Shown here piece after piece: positions 53,303-63,280 of a DNA stretch of 64,000 bases. The stretch lies in contig NZ_JADMSO010000014.1 in NCBI RefSeq assembly GCF_015560805.1, positions 1 to 64,000 of the forward strand. Direction: 5' to 3'. Below the pieces are notes generated by a model. That model worked only from the letters and a program-made list of their open reading frames with translations. It was not told the origin of the DNA and searched no databases. The DNA comes from Mediterraneibacter glycyrrhizinilyticus. Lineage in GTDB: Bacteria; Bacillota; Clostridia; Lachnospirales; Lachnospiraceae. The first letter of the stretch is position 1; each line of letters begins with the position of its first letter. The translations under genes and the position numbers were made by a program.

Positions 53303-53632
53303 ATGGATCGTAGGAAAAACGAAACGAGGCGGAAGAAGCGTAAGAGTTCCGTGTTTGGACAGCATAGGCGGAGCGTGCTGATCGTATGCTCGATTTTAGT
53401 CATGCTGACGGGCGTGTTGTCGGTGAATGCAGTGAGCCTGTATGGAAAGAAGCGGCTTTACAGCCAGCAGGAAGCGGAGCTTCGCGCGCAGATATCGGAA
53501 GAGCAGGCGCGTGCGGAGGAAGTGAAAGCATATGAAGAATATGTCAAGACAGACGAGTATATCAAAGATGTCGCAGAAGAAAAGCTGGGACTGGTAGACC
53601 CGAACGAGATCATATTTAAACCCGCAGAATAG
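53303..53632 (+). CDS. divIC: Septum formation initiator DivIC/FtsB-like
   Basis: A 109-residue bitopic protein: basic N terminus (RRKNETRRKKRKSS), one membrane segment (SVLIVCSILVMLTGVLSVNAV, about 25-45) and an extracytoplasmic coiled coil (LYSQQEAELRAQISEEQARAEEVKAYEEY), ending AEEKLGLVDPNEIIFKP, typical of DivIC/FtsB. It acts in the divisome with FtsL and DivIB. The RBS is weak (GGGTGAG). It is followed by a terminator, so this cluster ends here. Confidence 0.92.
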   Translation: MDRRKNETRRKKRKSSVFGQHRRSVLIVCSILVMLTGVLSVNAVSLYGKKRLYSQQEAELRAQISEEQARAEEVKAYEEYVKTDEYIKDVAEEKLGLVDPNEIIFKPAE

Positions 53633-53651
53633 AGCGGGCGTTACGAAAGAG

Positions 53652-53682
53652 AAACTCTGGGAGAAATTCCCGGAGTTTTTTT
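53652..53682 (+). terminator. Terminator after divIC
   Basis: aaactctggga pairs with tcccggagttt around gaaat (one G-U pair), followed by T4. Confidence 0.9.
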
Positions 53683-53748
53683 ATTGAGCAGGATACATCC
53701 TGACCAATAAAAAACACAACCGAAAATCGGGACGGGAGGAGTCGGAAA

Positions 53749-55146
53749 ATGGATGTGGGACAAGTATTACATACCAGCCCGTATGTGACACAGATCGAGA
53801 AGCTTGCGGATTCGATGAAGCAGCTTACAAACACATTTCTCAGGATGGAAGAAAAGAAGAAAGCGTTTACCGAAGATGAAGTCGAGCGGATGTTTGACTG
53901 TGTGAAAGAAAAGGTATGCAGACAATGTGAAAAATGTTCCTGGTGCTGGGGAGAAAATTTTGTGCGGACGTATCAGATGGGATATGAGATCCTTTCTGCA
54001 GTAGATCGGTATGGAAATGAACTGAATACTGAGACAAAACGACGGCTGCAGCAGTGCTGTGTCAAAGCGCCGCGTTTTCTGCGGGAAATACTGGAAGCAT
54101 TTCATGAGGCAAGGCAGAATATGATGTGGGTGAACCGTATTGCCCAGAGCCGGGAGGGCTGCGCGTTGCAGATGGACACGTTTGCAGATCTGATCCGGAT
54201 TTCCGCAAAAGAGTTGGAGGACAGTATGTTTACCGACGAACGGCTGTCGAAAAGGATCACGGCGAATCTGAAACGGCGCGGCGTGCGGGTTCTGAACACC
54301 AATTTCTTTATGAACAAAGAGGGAAAGTATGAGGTGCATGTCACTGCCCGCTCGTTGAAAGAACAGTATGTGACAGTGAAAGAAGTAGCAAAAGAAGTTT
54401 CCTCGGCAATGGGGCGGAGGCTCGTGCCGGAGGGAACCCAGTCGCAAATGCTCGGGAAAGAGTATGCGACGGTGATCTGTCTGGAGGGACCGCGCTATTA
54501 TACGCTGCATGGCGTGGCGAGGATCGGGAAAGGCAGCAGTCAGATCTCCGGGGACAATTTTATGATGGCAAATCTTCAGGGTGGCAGGCAGAGCGCGGCG
54601 CTCTCCGACGGAATGGGATCGGGCGTGCGGGCATGCAGGGAGAGTACCAGAGTGATCGAACTTCTGGAAGAACTGCTGGAAGCAGGATTTCCGGAAAAGG
54701 CGGCGATCCAGATGATCAACACGACGCTTGTACTGGGGCGTGAGGAAATCCATTATTCTACGGTGGATCTCAGTGTCTTCGATCTGTATACCGGGGAATG
54801 TGAATTTATTAAGGCGGGGGCTTCGGCTACATTTATCAAGCGAAAAGATAAAGTAGAACATTTAAGTTCCACAAGTCTTCCGATCGGAGTGGTACACAAG
54901 CTGGAACTCGATTCCGTCAAACGAACGTTGAAAGACGGCGATTTTGTGATCATGGTGACGGATGGGGTGATGGATGCGCTGCCGACCGGAGAACAGGATG
55001 TGCTGCTGGAAACGATCATTCAGGGAACGTCGATGATCAACCCGAAAGAGTTTGCAAATCACATTTTACAACAGGTACAGAATTGGAGTGAAGAACCGCC
55101 GCAGGATGATATGACGGTTCTGGTGATCGGAGTATGGGAAAAATGA
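53749..55146 (+). CDS. spoIIE: SpoIIE-type serine phosphatase lacking the membrane domain
   Basis: The 465-residue protein matches the cytoplasmic part of SpoIIE: a Cys-rich regulatory region (about 45-75, CVKEKVCRQCEKCSWCWG), a middle domain, and a PP2C-type phosphatase from about residue 265 (SGDNFMMANLQGGRQSAALSDGMGSG with metal Asp, later MVTDGVMDALP and PPQDDMTVLV). It activates sigma F by dephosphorylating SpoIIAA. The Bacillus protein is about 830 residues with ten membrane segments; here none is present, yet GGGAGGAG before the ATG and a terminator upstream show a genuine short gene. Context (tilS, hpt, ftsH next) is canonical. Confidence 0.9.
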   Translation: MDVGQVLHTSPYVTQIEKLADSMKQLTNTFLRMEEKKKAFTEDEVERMFDCVKEKVCRQCEKCSWCWGENFVRTYQMGYEILSAVDRYGNELNTETKRRLQQCCVKAPRFLREILEAFHEARQNMMWVNRIAQSREGCALQMDTFADLIRISAKELEDSMFTDERLSKRITANLKRRGVRVLNTNFFMNKEGKYEVHVTARSLKEQYVTVKEVAKEVSSAMGRRLVPEGTQSQMLGKEYATVICLEGPRYYTLHGVARIGKGSSQISGDNFMMANLQGGRQSAALSDGMGSGVRACRESTRVIELLEELLEAGFPEKAAIQMINTTLVLGREEIHYSTVDLSVFDLYTGECEFIKAGASATFIKRKDKVEHLSSTSLPIGVVHKLELDSVKRTLKDGDFVIMVTDGVMDALPTGEQDVLLETIIQGTSMINPKEFANHILQQVQNWSEEPPQDDMTVLVIGVWEK

Positions 55147-55155
55147 ACGCACATC

Positions 55156-55185
55156 TTGCAATTTCTTACAAAGTTGCGTTATAGT
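55156..55185 (+). promoter_or_regulatory. Promoter touching the tilS start (possible leaderless mRNA)
   Basis: TTGCAA (55156-55161) and TATAGT (55180-55185) are 18 bp apart. The ATG of tilS is at 55192, where transcription would be expected to begin, and there is no ribosome binding site between. Confidence 0.5.
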
Positions 55186-55191
55186 TTACAT

Positions 55192-56631
55192 ATGAAAACG
55201 ATAAAAGCATATATTCAAAAATATCATATGATCGAAAGCGGAGACAGGATTGTGGCAGGTATATCGGGAGGTGCAGATTCGGTATGCCTGTTTTTCGTGC
55301 TTCTGGAGCTCCAAAAAGAAATGGATTTTGCATTTTATGCGGTACACATCAACCACGGATACCGCGGGGAGGCATCCGACCGGGATGAACAGTTTGTCCG
55401 TGATCTCTGTGAAAAATATGGCGTGCCGCTGCAGGTTTTTTCGGTGGATCTGGAATCAACGGCAAAAAAGAGGAAACAATCTCTGGAGGAAGCAGGGCGG
55501 GAGATCCGCAGGGGATTGTTTGAAAAGGAAATGCAGAGCAGGAACGCCTGCAAAATCGCGCTGGCGCACCATGAAAATGACAATGCCGAGACATTTTTGT
55601 GGAATCTGTGCCGCGGATGCGGACTGCATGGATTGGGCGGGATCCGTCCGGTCAACGGCGTCTATATCCGTCCGCTTCTCGGAATGACGCGGGGAGAAAT
55701 CGAAATATTTCTTCAAAAACGGCAGCAGCCTTATTGTACGGACGCGACGAATCTGGAAACCGACTATACGCGGAACAAACTGCGGCATCTCGTGCTTCCG
55801 GTGCTGGAGGAGCAGATCAACCGGCAGACGATCCGGCATATGAATACGACGATGGAGGAACTCCGGGAGCTGGACGATTATGTGGAGATGCAGGTCGAAG
55901 CAGCGTATCGGGTGTGTGTGGAAAAAGAATCGGACGAAATCTGTCTGATCCGGAAAGAGCCGCTTTCGCAGTATCCGGAATTGCTGCAGAACAAGGTGAT
56001 CTTCCGATGCCTGACAGAAACCGCGGCAACGCAGAAAAATCTGGGGCGTGTGCATGTGGAAGATGTGCGTGCGTTGTTGGAAAAACAGCCCGGACGCTGT
56101 CTGGATCTTCCGGCGCGCGTGCGCGCAGTGCGCGAGTACGAGGGCGTACGCCTGAAAAAAATCCGGTACGAAGAAGAACAGCCTGTAAAAGAACGGCGCG
56201 CGGAACAAACTACAGTTTGTCTGACAATTCCGGGAACAACGGTTCTGCCGGAACAAAATCTGAAAGTGACCTGCCGGATCCTGGAAAAAAATCCGTTGTC
56301 GGAGGGGACAGATATTCCGCAAAAAACCTACACGAAATGGTTTGACTATGATATAATAAAAAAGTGTCTGCATATCAGGACGCGTCAAAGCGGCGACTGG
56401 ATCACCGTGGACGGTGCAGGACACCGGCAGAAATTGAAGTCCTGGTTTGTAAATGAGAAAATCCCGTACAAACAACGGGAAGAAATCCCACTGATCGCAG
56501 AGGGGAACCAGATCGTATGGATCCTGGGATACCGGATGGGCAGTGCATACCGGATCAGCAGTGAAACGAAGAGGATCCTGCAGATCGATGTAGAGAAAAT
56601 GAAGTCAACGGAGGAAAAGAAAAATGGCTGA
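55192..56631 (+). CDS. tilS: tRNA(Ile)-lysidine synthase
   Basis: The 479-residue enzyme modifies C34 of tRNA-Ile(CAU) to lysidine. The PP-loop IVAGISGGADSVCL (about 20-33), VHINHGYRGEASDRDE, and AHHENDNAETFLWN form the active site. A C-terminal TilS domain (TKWFDYDIIKKCLHIRTRQSGDWI onward) is complete. The start MKTIKAYIQKYHMIESGD matches the family N terminus but has no ribosome binding site; a TTG at 55156 in frame would add 12 residues. The gene overlaps hpt by eight bases, the classical tilS-hpt-ftsH order. Confidence 0.95.
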   Translation: MKTIKAYIQKYHMIESGDRIVAGISGGADSVCLFFVLLELQKEMDFAFYAVHINHGYRGEASDRDEQFVRDLCEKYGVPLQVFSVDLESTAKKRKQSLEEAGREIRRGLFEKEMQSRNACKIALAHHENDNAETFLWNLCRGCGLHGLGGIRPVNGVYIRPLLGMTRGEIEIFLQKRQQPYCTDATNLETDYTRNKLRHLVLPVLEEQINRQTIRHMNTTMEELRELDDYVEMQVEAAYRVCVEKESDEICLIRKEPLSQYPELLQNKVIFRCLTETAATQKNLGRVHVEDVRALLEKQPGRCLDLPARVRAVREYEGVRLKKIRYEEEQPVKERRAEQTTVCLTIPGTTVLPEQNLKVTCRILEKNPLSEGTDIPQKTYTKWFDYDIIKKCLHIRTRQSGDWITVDGAGHRQKLKSWFVNEKIPYKQREEIPLIAEGNQIVWILGYRMGSAYRISSETKRILQIDVEKMKSTEEKKNG

Positions 56632-57151
56632 AACAATACGCGTATTGGTATCGGAAGAAGATGTAGACAAAAGAATTATGGAGCTCGGAAAGAAAATAAG
56701 CGAAGACTATGCCGGCAAACAGGTACATTTGATCTGTGTGCTGAAAGGCGGCGTGTTCTTTATGTGCGAACTGGCAAAACGGATCACCGTGCCGGTTTCT
56801 ATGGATTTTATGTGTGTCAGCAGTTATGGTGACGGAACCACCTCCAGCGGAGTCGTTCGGATCGCGAAAGATCTGGATGAAGCGATCGAGGGGAAAGACG
56901 TATTGATCGTGGAGGACATCATTGATTCGGGAAGAACGTTATATTACCTGATCGACATTTTGAAAAAACGCAATCCGAAGAGCATCCATCTGTGTACACT
57001 GCTGGATAAGCCGGAGCGCAGAGAGCGTGATGTGAAAGTAGATTATGTGGGATTCGAGATCCCGGATGAGTTCGTAGTCGGCTATGGTCTGGACTACGCA
57101 CAGAAATACAGAAATCTTCCATACATCGGAGTGGTGGAAGGTCTGGAATAG
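56624..57151 (+). CDS. hpt: Hypoxanthine phosphoribosyltransferase
   Basis: A 175-residue purine salvage enzyme that makes IMP/GMP from hypoxanthine or guanine and PRPP. The PRPP motif DVLIVEDIIDSGRT (about 88-101) and VLKGGVFFMCEL are intact, followed by VDYVGFEIPDEFVVGYGLDYAQKYRNLPYIG, the base-binding C terminus. Its start lies inside the end of tilS behind GGAGG, so the pair is translationally coupled. Length is normal. Confidence 0.97.
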   Translation: MAETIRVLVSEEDVDKRIMELGKKISEDYAGKQVHLICVLKGGVFFMCELAKRITVPVSMDFMCVSSYGDGTTSSGVVRIAKDLDEAIEGKDVLIVEDIIDSGRTLYYLIDILKKRNPKSIHLCTLLDKPERRERDVKVDYVGFEIPDEFVVGYGLDYAQKYRNLPYIGVVEGLE

Positions 57152-57167
57152 GAAGGAGTATCAGGCT

Positions 57168-58994
57168 TTGAATAAAGACAGCAAAAACAGGGGATTTAAC
57201 GGTGTTCCGTTCCTGATGTTTATTGTGATCGTATTTGGATCGCTTTGGTTCATGGGGAAAATGCAGCAGCAGGGACAGGAGATCACCTACACCCAGTTTG
57301 TTCAGGAAGTGGAAAGCGACAATGTGGCGGATCTGACGATCTCTCAGAACAAGACGGCGCCCACCGGTGTGGTTACGATCACATTAAAAGACAGCGGAGC
57401 TGTAAGGCGGGTGTATGTATCCGATGTCAATGAGATTCAGGATATGCTTGAAAAAGAGGGAGTATCCAATTACCGGCTGCTGAATGTGCACGAAGATACA
57501 TGGATGACAACGATCCTGCTTCCGGTACTGATCACGATGGTCGGCGTATTTTTACTTTTTATGCTGATGAACCGCCAGAATGGCGGAGGCAACGCCAAGG
57601 CAATGAATTTCGGGAAGAGCCGTGCGAAAATGAGTTCGCCGGATGAGCAGAAAGTGACATTTGCACAGGTTGCCGGACTACGGGAGGAAAAAGAAGAGCT
57701 GGAGGAGATCGTAGATTTCCTGAAAGCGCCGAAGAAATATATCCAGGTCGGAGCGCGGATCCCGAAAGGCGTACTTTTAGAGGGACCTCCGGGAACCGGT
57801 AAGACGTTGCTTGCGAAAGCGGTCGCAGGAGAAGCGGGCGTTCCGTTTTTCAGTATTTCCGGTTCGGATTTTGTGGAGATGTTTGTCGGTGTTGGCGCGT
57901 CTCGTGTCCGCGATCTGTTTCAGGATGCCAAGAGAAATGCGCCGTGTATCATCTTTATCGATGAGATCGACGCTGTGGCGAGAAGACGAGGCAGCGGTCT
58001 GGGCGGCGGACATGACGAGCGTGAGCAGACGCTGAACCAGCTGCTTGTCGAGATGGATGGATTCGGCGTCAACGAGGGCATTATCGTTATGGCGGCGACA
58101 AACCGGAAAGATATTCTGGATCCTGCGATCCTGCGTCCGGGACGTTTCGACCGGAATGTGATCGTAGGACGACCGGATGTGGCAGGCAGAGAAGAAATCC
58201 TCAAAGTCCATTCCAAGAACAAACCGCTTGCGGAAGATGTAGATCTGAAGCAGATCGCGCAGACGACGGCAGGATTTACCGGAGCGGATCTGGAAAATCT
58301 GATGAATGAGGCGGCAATCCTGGCAGCAAAAGAGAACCGTGTATACTTACAGCAGGCGGATATCCGTCATGCATTTGTAAAAGTCGGGATCGGACCGGAG
58401 AAGAGAAGCCGTGTCGTATCGGAAAAAGAACGCCGGATCACAGCCTATCACGAGGCGGGACATGCGATCCTGTTCCATGTACTTCCGGACGTGGGACCGG
58501 TGTACAGTGTATCGATCGTTCCGACCGGCGGTGCGGGCGGCTATACGATGCCGCTTCCGGAAAAAGACGAGATGTTCAATACGAAAGGGCAGATGCTTCA
58601 GGAGATCACCGTTTCTCTCGGAGGACGTGTGGCAGAGGAAGAGATCTTCGACGATATTACGACAGGAGCTTCACAGGATATCAAACAGGCGACAGCGATC
58701 GCAAAATCGATGATCACGAAGTTTGGTATGTCAGAGCGGCTTGGTCTGATCAATTATGATAACGACAGCGATGAAGTGTTTATCGGACGGGACTTTGGTC
58801 ATACATCCAGAGGATACGGAGAGAAAGTGGCGGGAACGATCGACGAAGAGGTGAAACGTATCGTCGACGAATGTTATGCGAAAGCGAGAAAGATCCTGCA
58901 GGAATATCATTCGGTTCTGGAATCCTGCGCGCAGCTTCTGCTGGAAAAAGAAAAGATCACGCGTAAGGAATTTGAAGCTCTTTTTGAAGAATAA
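57168..58994 (+). CDS. ftsH: ATP-dependent zinc metalloprotease FtsH
   Basis: The 608-residue membrane protease starts at TTG 57168 ([14 protein letters not shown]), nine bases after GGAAGGAG; the open frame upstream only covers hpt. Two membrane segments (about 13-32 and 113-134) flank the extracytoplasmic domain. The AAA module has Walker A GPPGTGKT, Walker [10 protein letters not shown] and the SRH region with [20 protein letters not shown]. The zinc site is AYHEAGHAI with a later Asp. It degrades damaged membrane and regulatory proteins. Confidence 0.96.
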   Translation: MNKDSKNRGFNGVPFLMFIVIVFGSLWFMGKMQQQGQEITYTQFVQEVESDNVADLTISQNKTAPTGVVTITLKDSGAVRRVYVSDVNEIQDMLEKEGVSNYRLLNVHEDTWMTTILLPVLITMVGVFLLFMLMNRQNGGGNAKAMNFGKSRAKMSSPDEQKVTFAQVAGLREEKEELEEIVDFLKAPKKYIQVGARIPKGVLLEGPPGTGKTLLAKAVAGEAGVPFFSISGSDFVEMFVGVGASRVRDLFQDAKRNAPCIIFIDEIDAVARRRGSGLGGGHDEREQTLNQLLVEMDGFGVNEGIIVMAATNRKDILDPAILRPGRFDRNVIVGRPDVAGREEILKVHSKNKPLAEDVDLKQIAQTTAGFTGADLENLMNEAAILAAKENRVYLQQADIRHAFVKVGIGPEKRSRVVSEKERRITAYHEAGHAILFHVLPDVGPVYSVSIVPTGGAGGYTMPLPEKDEMFNTKGQMLQEITVSLGGRVAEEEIFDDITTGASQDIKQATAIAKSMITKFGMSERLGLINYDNDSDEVFIGRDFGHTSRGYGEKVAGTIDEEVKRIVDECYAKARKILQEYHSVLESCAQLLLEKEKITRKEFEALFEE

Positions 58995-59030
58995 AGAGTC
59001 AGGAGTCCTGTATTTTGACAGGAGGGATTT

Positions 59031-61079
59031 ATGAATAGAAAAGCACTGTTTTGTGATGGGACTTCGTCGTATGTGATACCGGCAGAGCCCGAAAAAAATC
59101 AAAAAATCGTGCTGCGGTTTCGAACGGCAAAGGAAGACGTCTCAGGCGTCTTCCTTGTTGCAGAGGGAAGAGAAGAAATACAAATGGAAAAAGCGTCTTC
59201 CCGTGGGATATTTGATTATTATGAGACAACGTGGCAGTTAGAGGAAGAGACGTTTTGCTATTATTTTAAGATCGTCAGCGGAGATGAGGTCTGCTACTTT
59301 ACCAGATATGGCGTCTCGGACAATTTGAACACATTCTATCAGTTCCGGATCGCGCCCGGATTTTCCACGCCGGACTGGGCAAAAGGCGCCGTGATGTATC
59401 AGATTTTCGTAGATCGTTTTTACAATGGCGATCCGACCAACGACGTGGAATCGCGGGAGTATATTTATATCGGCGCGCCGTGCGAGAAAGTGACGGACTG
59501 GGCAGAACCTCCAACGGCAATGGATGTGCGGCGGTTTTACGGCGGAGACTTGCAGGGTGTTCTTGAAAAACTGGATTATCTGCAGGAACTGGGGGTAGAG
59601 GTGGTCTACTTCAATCCGTTGTTTGTATCTCCGTCGAATCATAAATATGATATTCAGGATTATGATTATATCGATCCGCATTACGGACGGATCGTCAAAG
59701 ACGGAGGCTCACCGCTTGCGGAGGGCGCGCAGGGCAACCGTGATGCGTCGATGTACCAGATCCGTACCGGGGCGAAAGAAAATCTGGAAGCAAGCAATGC
59801 ATTGTTTGCGGAACTGGTGGAAGAGATGCACCGGCGCGGAATGCGCGTGATATTGGACGGAGTATTCAATCATTGTGGCTCGTTCAACAAATGGATGGAT
59901 CGGGAGCTGATTTACGAAAGACAGGAAGCATACGAGAAAGGCGCGTATGTCAGCGCCGGAAGTCCGTATCGGGAGTTTTTCCGTTTTGAAGATGACAGAG
60001 ATTCTTCATGGCCGTATAATGGAAGTTATGACGGCTGGTGGGGACATGATACATTACCGAAGCTGAATTATGAAGATTCAAGACGACTGGAAGATTATAT
60101 CATCGGCATCGGGAAAAAATGGGTTTCGCCGCCGTATAATGTGGACGGGTGGCGTCTGGATGTGGCGGCGGATCTTGGATATTCCAATGAATACAATCAT
60201 TTATTCTGGAAACGGTTCAGAAAAGAAGTAAAAGCTGTCCGTCCGGATGCGCTGATCCTCGCGGAACATTATGGAGACCCTGCGGAATGGCTGCAGGGAG
60301 ACGAGTGGGACAGTGTCATGAATTATGATGCGTTTATGGAACCGCTGACCTGGTTTTTGACCGGGATGGAAAAGCACAGTGATGAACGGCGGATGGATCT
60401 TTGGGGGAATGCGGATAATTTTGTCGCGGCGATGGATCATTTTATGTCGTGCATGCTGACCCCATCTTTGCAGGTGGCGATGAATGAATTGTCCAATCAT
60501 GACCATTCCCGGTTTCTGACGAGAACAAATCATATTGTCGGTCGTGTCGGAACGTTGGGAAGCAATGCGGCAAAAGAAGGAGTGAACCTGGCTGTCATGC
60601 GGGAGGCGGTCGCCGTCCAGATGACCTGGGTGGGATCGCCGACGATCTATTATGGAGACGAGGCAGGACTTTGCGGATTTACGGACCCGGACAACCGGAG
60701 GACGTATCCCTGGGGAAATGAGAATCGGGAACTGATCGAGTTTCACCGTGAAATGATCCGGATCCACAAGGAAGAACTTCCGCTGCGGTGCGGATCGATC
60801 TGTATGCTGTACTGGGAGAAGAATATTCTTGCCTACGGTCGGTTTCAGGGAGAGGAACAGATAGTTGTCGTTCTGAACAACAGCAAGGAACTGCGCGAAC
60901 TGACGATTCCGGTATGGCGGGCGGAGGTTCCCGAGAACTGCCGGATGGAACGGCTGATGTATTCTTATGAAGAAGGATATACAACGATGCCGGATGAATA
61001 TATAGTAGAGCACGGAGAAGCTGTGGTGATCATGGGCAGACATTCTGCCGCCGTGCTGAGAACGAAAAAGGAGAGATAA
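59031..61079 (+). CDS. GH13 neopullulanase/cyclomaltodextrinase-like glycosidase
   Basis: A 682-residue cytoplasmic GH13 enzyme with an N-terminal starch-binding-like domain (about 1-115) and an alpha-amylase barrel. The conserved regions are VILDGVFNHCG, VDGWRLDVAAD with nucleophile Asp377, ILAEHYGD with acid/base Glu412, and ELSNHDHSRF with the third Asp. The layout (N-domain, YQIFVDRFYNGD) fits neopullulanases, maltogenic amylases and cyclomaltodextrinases that degrade maltodextrins inside the cell. CAGGAGGG precedes the ATG. It is three bases before metG, so the two may share a transcript. Confidence 0.93.
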   Translation: MNRKALFCDGTSSYVIPAEPEKNQKIVLRFRTAKEDVSGVFLVAEGREEIQMEKASSRGIFDYYETTWQLEEETFCYYFKIVSGDEVCYFTRYGVSDNLNTFYQFRIAPGFSTPDWAKGAVMYQIFVDRFYNGDPTNDVESREYIYIGAPCEKVTDWAEPPTAMDVRRFYGGDLQGVLEKLDYLQELGVEVVYFNPLFVSPSNHKYDIQDYDYIDPHYGRIVKDGGSPLAEGAQGNRDASMYQIRTGAKENLEASNALFAELVEEMHRRGMRVILDGVFNHCGSFNKWMDRELIYERQEAYEKGAYVSAGSPYREFFRFEDDRDSSWPYNGSYDGWWGHDTLPKLNYEDSRRLEDYIIGIGKKWVSPPYNVDGWRLDVAADLGYSNEYNHLFWKRFRKEVKAVRPDALILAEHYGDPAEWLQGDEWDSVMNYDAFMEPLTWFLTGMEKHSDERRMDLWGNADNFVAAMDHFMSCMLTPSLQVAMNELSNHDHSRFLTRTNHIVGRVGTLGSNAAKEGVNLAVMREAVAVQMTWVGSPTIYYGDEAGLCGFTDPDNRRTYPWGNENRELIEFHREMIRIHKEELPLRCGSICMLYWEKNILAYGRFQGEEQIVVVLNNSKELRELTIPVWRAEVPENCRMERLMYSYEEGYTTMPDEYIVEHGEAVVIMGRHSAAVLRTKKER

Positions 61080-61081
61080 AA

Positions 61082-62998
61082 ATGGCTGAGAAACCAAAGT
61101 ATTACATTACAACTGCGATTGCTTATACATCAGGCAAACCGCATATCGGAAACACTTATGAGATCGTACTTGCGGACGCGATCGCAAGATATAAAAGAAG
61201 TCAGGGATATGACGTATTTTTCCAGACCGGAACAGACGAACATGGACAGAAGATCGAACTGAAAGCCGAGGAAGCGGGCATTTCTCCGAAACAGTTCGTG
61301 GACAATGTATCCTGCGAGATCAAACGGATCTGGGATCTGATGGACACATCTTATGACAAATTTGTCCGTACAACCGATGAGTACCATGAGAAACAGGTTC
61401 AGAAGATCTTTAAGAAACTTTACGATCAGGGCGATATTTACAAAGGACACTACGAGGGAATGTATTGTACGCCTTGCGAGTCTTTCTTTACGGAATCCCA
61501 GCTTGTAGACGGAAAATGTCCGGACTGCGGACGGGAAGTACAGCCGGCAAAAGAAGAGGCTTATTTCTTCAAAATGAGCAAATATGCGGATCGTTTGATT
61601 GAACATATCAACACACATCCGGAATTTATCCAGCCGGTATCAAGAAAGAATGAGATGATGAACAACTTCCTGCTCCCGGGACTGCAGGATCTGTGTGTGT
61701 CCAGAACATCTTTCAAATGGGGGATCCCGGTGGACTTTGATCCGAAACATGTTGTGTATGTATGGCTGGACGCTCTGACGAACTACATTACCGGAATCGG
61801 ATATGACTGTGACGGAGAGAATACGGAGCAGTTTAAAAAAGACTGGCCGGCAGATCTGCATCTGATCGGAAAAGATATCATCCGCTTCCATACCATTTAC
61901 TGGCCGATCTTTTTGATGGCGCTGGATCTGCCGCTCCCGAAACAGATTTTCGGACATCCGTGGCTTCTGCAGGGAGACGGAAAGATGAGCAAATCCAAAG
62001 GAAACGTATTGTATGCGGATGAACTGGTTGATTTCTTCGGTGTAGACGCGGTACGTTATTTTGTGCTTCATGAGATGCCGTTTGAAAACGACGGTGTGAT
62101 CTCCTGGGAACTGATGGTAGAACGTATGAATTCCGATCTTGCCAATACGCTGGGAAATCTTGTGAACCGTACGGTTTCCATGACCAATAAATATTTCGGC
62201 GGAACTGTGACAGATAAGGGTGTGACAGAAGAAGTAGACGCGGACTTAAAAGCGGTGATGGAAAATGTGCCGAAACTGGTGGAAGACAAGATGGAAGAGC
62301 TACGTGTGGCGGATGCGATGACAGAAATCTTCAACCTGTTCAAACGCTGCAACAAATATATCGACGAGACCATGCCTTGGGTATTGGCAAAAGACGAGGC
62401 GAAGAAAGACCGTCTGGAAACTGTATTGTGGAACCTGATCCAGGGAATTTCCGCAGGCGCGGTACTTCTGGAATCCTTTATGCCATCTACAAGCAAGAAG
62501 ATTTTAGAGCAGCTTGGCGGCGGACATGTGACTGATAAGCCGGAGATCCTGTTCCAGCGTCTGAATCTGAATGAAGTGATGGAGAAAGTGGAAGCGCTTC
62601 ATCCGCAGAAAGACGAGACTTCCGAAGAAGAAAAAGCGGCAGAAGAAGAGGGAATCGATATCGAGGCTAAACCGGAGATCACATTCGATCAGTTCGGTGC
62701 AATGCAGTTTCAGGTAGGCGAGATCATCGCCTGTGAGGAAGTGAAAAAATCTAAAAAGCTGCTTTGTTCTCAGGTGAAGATCGGAAGTCAGGTAAAACAG
62801 ATCGTTTCCGGAATCAAAGCACATTATACGGCAGAAGAAATGGTCGGCAAGAAAGTGATGGTGCTTGTGAATCTGAAACCGGCAAAACTGGCAGGCGTGC
62901 TGTCTGAGGGAATGCTTCTGTGTGCAGAAGACGCCGATGGAAACCTGGCGCTTATGACGCCGGAAAAACCGATGCCGTCCGGAGCGGAGATCTGCTAA
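61082..62998 (+). CDS. metG: Methionyl-tRNA synthetase
   Basis: The 638-residue class I synthetase charges tRNA-Met. The HIGH-type motif is TSGKPHIGN, the zinc knuckle is YCTPCESFF...CPDCGR (about 127-150), and KMSKSKGN is the second signature. An anticodon-binding helical domain and a C-terminal tRNA-binding domain (about 535-638, FGAMQFQVGEIIACEEVKKSKKLL) follow. AAGGAGAG precedes the ATG. A terminator follows within 15 bases. Confidence 0.96.
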   Translation: MAEKPKYYITTAIAYTSGKPHIGNTYEIVLADAIARYKRSQGYDVFFQTGTDEHGQKIELKAEEAGISPKQFVDNVSCEIKRIWDLMDTSYDKFVRTTDEYHEKQVQKIFKKLYDQGDIYKGHYEGMYCTPCESFFTESQLVDGKCPDCGREVQPAKEEAYFFKMSKYADRLIEHINTHPEFIQPVSRKNEMMNNFLLPGLQDLCVSRTSFKWGIPVDFDPKHVVYVWLDALTNYITGIGYDCDGENTEQFKKDWPADLHLIGKDIIRFHTIYWPIFLMALDLPLPKQIFGHPWLLQGDGKMSKSKGNVLYADELVDFFGVDAVRYFVLHEMPFENDGVISWELMVERMNSDLANTLGNLVNRTVSMTNKYFGGTVTDKGVTEEVDADLKAVMENVPKLVEDKMEELRVADAMTEIFNLFKRCNKYIDETMPWVLAKDEAKKDRLETVLWNLIQGISAGAVLLESFMPSTSKKILEQLGGGHVTDKPEILFQRLNLNEVMEKVEALHPQKDETSEEEKAAEEEGIDIEAKPEITFDQFGAMQFQVGEIIACEEVKKSKKLLCSQVKIGSQVKQIVSGIKAHYTAEEMVGKKVMVLVNLKPAKLAGVLSEGMLLCAEDADGNLALMTPEKPMPSGAEIC

Positions 62999-63009
62999 AT
63001 AAAAATGAG

Positions 63010-63049
63010 GTAAGAGGCTGTCATGTGCAGCTTCTTATTTTATTGTTTT
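63010..63049 (+). terminator. Terminator after metG
   Basis: gtaagaggctg pairs with cagcttcttat (with G-U pairs) around a short loop, followed by TTTATTGTTTT. Confidence 0.8.
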
Positions 63050-63201
63050 GTTCGGAAGCGGGGAATGTACAGTTCTGTTGTCCAAGCGGAAAGACAGCTA
63101 TTATGTGAACCGGATCTGTTTATCATAATAGGTTAAAATAACTGAAAAAAAGAAATAAAATATAAAGTTATAAAATAATAAAAATAAATATAAAAAATTA
63201 C

Positions 63202-63230
63202 TTGACAATATAAAGGCTTGGTGCTATTAT
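63202..63230 (+). promoter_or_regulatory. Consensus promoter in the terminal gene-poor region
   Basis: TTGACA (63202-63207) and TATTAT (63225-63230) are exactly 17 bp apart, after a very AT-rich upstream stretch (63135-63200) of UP-element character. Transcription would start near 63237. Confidence 0.8.
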
Positions 63231-63280
63231 AAAGTCAATCCAAAAAAGAACTAAAAATCAGTTCCATAAAAGGATTACAG

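Noticed and set aside
53767-54861. Antisense frame opposite spoIIE
   Set aside because: Same reasons; the sense gene explains the region fully.
59129-59155. Inverted repeat aaggaagacg/gcgtcttcctt inside the GH13 gene
   Set aside because: It is in frame within a normal coding region and encodes ordinary residues, so a terminator role is unlikely.
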